Source of the DNA: Candidatus Peribacterales bacterium
GTDB lineage: Bacteria > Patescibacteriota > Gracilibacteria > Peribacterales > Peribacteraceae
DNA length: 5,913 nucleotides
NCBI GenBank assembly: GCA_021731345.1
Contig: JAKFXO010000123.1
Location: 1-5,913 of the forward strand
Reading direction: 5' to 3'
Shown here: piece after piece, positions 4,508 through 5,913 of the stretch
How the letters are laid out: each line of letters begins with the position of its first letter
How positions within the stretch are numbered: the stretch's first letter is position 1
Program-made: the position numbers and the translations under genes
The notes under the pieces: generated by a model
The model's database searches: none
What the model saw: only the letters and a program-made list of their open reading frames with translations
Told to the model about the DNA's origin: nothing

Positions 4508-5913
4508 ATGCGCCGGTTTGTTTTTGCGCTTGTTCTCGGTCTAAGTCCGTTGCTCGCTGGGCCGAGTGTGTTTGGGCAGTCCGTTCCTTTGGAACCGAAC
4601 GCTATTCAGGCAGTCATCACCGGACCCAGTGATATTGCAGTTGGACGAACAATTATTCTTGATGCGTCATCGAGTCGTGTCGCTGGAGACAAAACTGATT
4701 ACCGATGGACGATCGATGAAACAAAACAGGCGATCGGCCGCAATGTGGAAGCAATCTTCACGCCTGAAAAACCGGGAGTACTAACATTCCGCCTCACGCT
4801 CAAGACAACGGGTCTCAGTGGCAAAGCTGAAGAAGCAGAAGCCTTGCACACAGTGACTGTCTTCAAACGAAAGATCATCGTACTTGCAGATGACTCCGTA
4901 TCACCGGATAAACTTGAGACACATGCGCGTGAAGCACTGAAAGATGGAGTCTTCGTGAAAATCATTCAAACAGCGCCAGGAACGCCTAGGCTCCTTGTTG
5001 AGGATGTTCTCATGAAGATGCTCTCTGAGGATAAGGGCGCGCTCGCAGGGGCTGATGCCATCGTGATTTGGACGGAAGGAATTTCGGGGCTTCAGGCACT
5101 CATGCGCGCCGTGCAGTCCGACCCCGAGCGTCAGGCGGCTATTCACAACCAATCCATCGTCATTCTTTCCGAAGGCAGCCTCGGTACTGTCGCGCGTACG
5201 ACACAAGGCGCGCTCACACTCCTTGATCCTGCTGACATCATCATTACGCGAAGCGAAGCGATCAACCCACTCATCAACGCCGCGAATATGGATGAGTTCC
5301 GCACGGCTATTAAAACTCGTGATATCGGATCGCTCACACTGAGCTCCGCATCAGCTGGACTCCGTCCGTGGGACTTCATGTCGATCCTCGTGAACTATCT
5401 TCTCTCGCATGGAGTCTCAGCCCAAGCGGTGATCCTCCTCCTTATTCTTCCGATCATCGCGACAATTTTTGCGTTCCTAAAGCAAATCATTGGTATCACA
5501 TCTTTTGGCTTATACACGCCATCCATCGTTGCCCTCAGTTTCCTTGCACTCGGCTGGCAGATCGGACTTTTGTTCCTTCTGTTCATCCTCATCATGGGAT
5601 ACCTGACGCGTTCTGCGATGAAGCGTTGGCGCCTTCTGTACATTCCGAAAGTCGCCATCATTCTGACCGTGCTCAGTTTCACACTGCTTCTGCTTGTCGC
5701 CATCGGAACTTCCGCAGGTCTAGCATTCCCGCGCGATACGGTCTTCATTCTTCTCATCATGTCGGCGCTTGCAGAAAACTTCCTGAACCTCAAAACAGAA
5801 GAAGGTTGGCGCTCCGCGATTCTCGGTATTGCAGAAACTGTCTTCGGCTCGCTGCTCTGTGTCTTCATCGTGCAGTCAGATTGGCTGCAGTCCACTGTTC
5901 TCGCATATCCAGA
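4508..5913 (+). CDS. Signal peptide, PKD-like and 7TM_transglut-type membrane protein (3' partial)
   Basis: The first 468 residues are present; the gene runs off the window without a stop. Residues 1-24 are a signal peptide (MRR start, hydrophobic core, likely cleavage after VFG or VFGQ). Residues 36-119 look like a PKD/Ig-like beta domain (GPSDIAVGRTIILDASSS at 39-56, YRWTID at 65-70). Residues 120-290 are an unassigned extracytoplasmic region with alternating strand/helix character (RKIIVLADDS, ADAIVIWTEG, IVILSEGS). From about 305 come five or six hydrophobic helices; ITSFGLYTPSIVALSF (330-345) and a Glu-containing segment near AENF (422-425) resemble the 7TM domain usually fused to an inactive transglutaminase (PF14402). 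No transglutaminase domain is visible before it. The N-terminal part should lie outside the cytoplasmic membrane. The role is unknown, perhaps envelope signalling or sensing. The family call rests on memory of motifs; the open frame itself is certain. Confidence 0.75.
   Translation, partial: MRRFVFALVLGLSPLLAGPSVFGQSVPLEPNAIQAVITGPSDIAVGRTIILDASSSRVAGDKTDYRWTIDETKQAIGRNVEAIFTPEKPGVLTFRLTLKTTGLSGKAEEAEALHTVTVFKRKIIVLADDSVSPDKLETHAREALKDGVFVKIIQTAPGTPRLLVEDVLMKMLSEDKGALAGADAIVIWTEGISGLQALMRAVQSDPERQAAIHNQSIVILSEGSLGTVARTTQGALTLLDPADIIITRSEAINPLINAANMDEFRTAIKTRDIGSLTLSSASAGLRPWDFMSILVNYLLSHGVSAQAVILLLILPIIATIFAFLKQIIGITSFGLYTPSIVALSFLALGWQIGLLFLLFILIMGYLTRSAMKRWRLLYIPKVAIILTVLSFTLLLLVAIGTSAGLAFPRDTVFILLIMSALAENFLNLKTEEGWRSAILGIAETVFGSLLCVFIVQSDWLQSTVLAYP

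Noticed and set aside
5395..5895. Long minus-strand open frame of 166 codons
   Set aside because: It is antisense to the membrane helices of the 7TM gene. The product is Arg/Met/Ser-rich with no motif, as expected for the complement of hydrophobic codons.
1..5913. Recoded TGA (code 25, as in some CPR lineages)
   Set aside because: The six genes read through without any in-frame TGA where Gly codons are otherwise common. The absence of TGA stops among five complete genes is too small a sample to mean reassignment.

Overview
The window is ordinary bacterial chromosome of roughly balanced base composition. It holds six closely packed genes, alternating in strand, with no rRNA, tRNA, CRISPR array, insertion sequence or phage gene. 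Nothing in it fixes the taxon. Small genes, short spacers, near-absence of Shine-Dalgarno sequences, a TMTC-type membrane TPR protein and a 7TM membrane protein would suit a Patescibacteria/CPR lineage of the Peregrinibacteria or Peribacteria kind. That is a low-confidence guess. The standard bacterial code works throughout: every complete gene ends in TAA or TAG and none has an in-frame TGA.

Layout. At 20-253 (+) is a 77-residue protein of unknown function. It overlaps by 4 nt, tail to tail, a D-2-hydroxyacid dehydrogenase of the D-lactate dehydrogenase type at 250-1236 (-). Divergent from this, across a 73-nt spacer with a palindromic -10 box, is a two-helix membrane protein with a methionine-rich linker and a DUF305 domain (1310-1867, +). 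It converges on a MauE/DoxX-like membrane protein (1909-2445, -), with a strong hairpin and T-tract between them (1880-1910). Divergent from that, after 59 nt, is a polytopic GT-C/TMTC-like protein with about six C-terminal TPRs (2505-4472, +). The last gene (4508 to the window edge, +) encodes a secreted-then-membrane protein: signal peptide, PKD-like domain, an unassigned extracytoplasmic region, then a bundle resembling the 7TM domain usually fused to an inactive transglutaminase.

The most striking signal is in how the genes start. Four of the six have TATAAT or TATACT exactly 6 nt before the ATG (20, 1236, 2445 and 4508). This puts the expected transcription start on or within about a base of the start codon, so the mRNAs are probably leaderless. 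A fifth gene has a weaker TANNNT box 8 nt upstream. The DUF305 gene is the exception, with an expected leader of about 26 nt. No gene has a convincing Shine-Dalgarno sequence. The pattern also corrects two starts: the dehydrogenase and MauE-like genes should begin 36 and 6 codons inside their longest open frames.

Functionally, the DUF305 and MauE-like proteins may both handle metals (probably copper) or thiol redox at the membrane. The last two genes look like envelope functions. No coherent new multi-gene system is evident.
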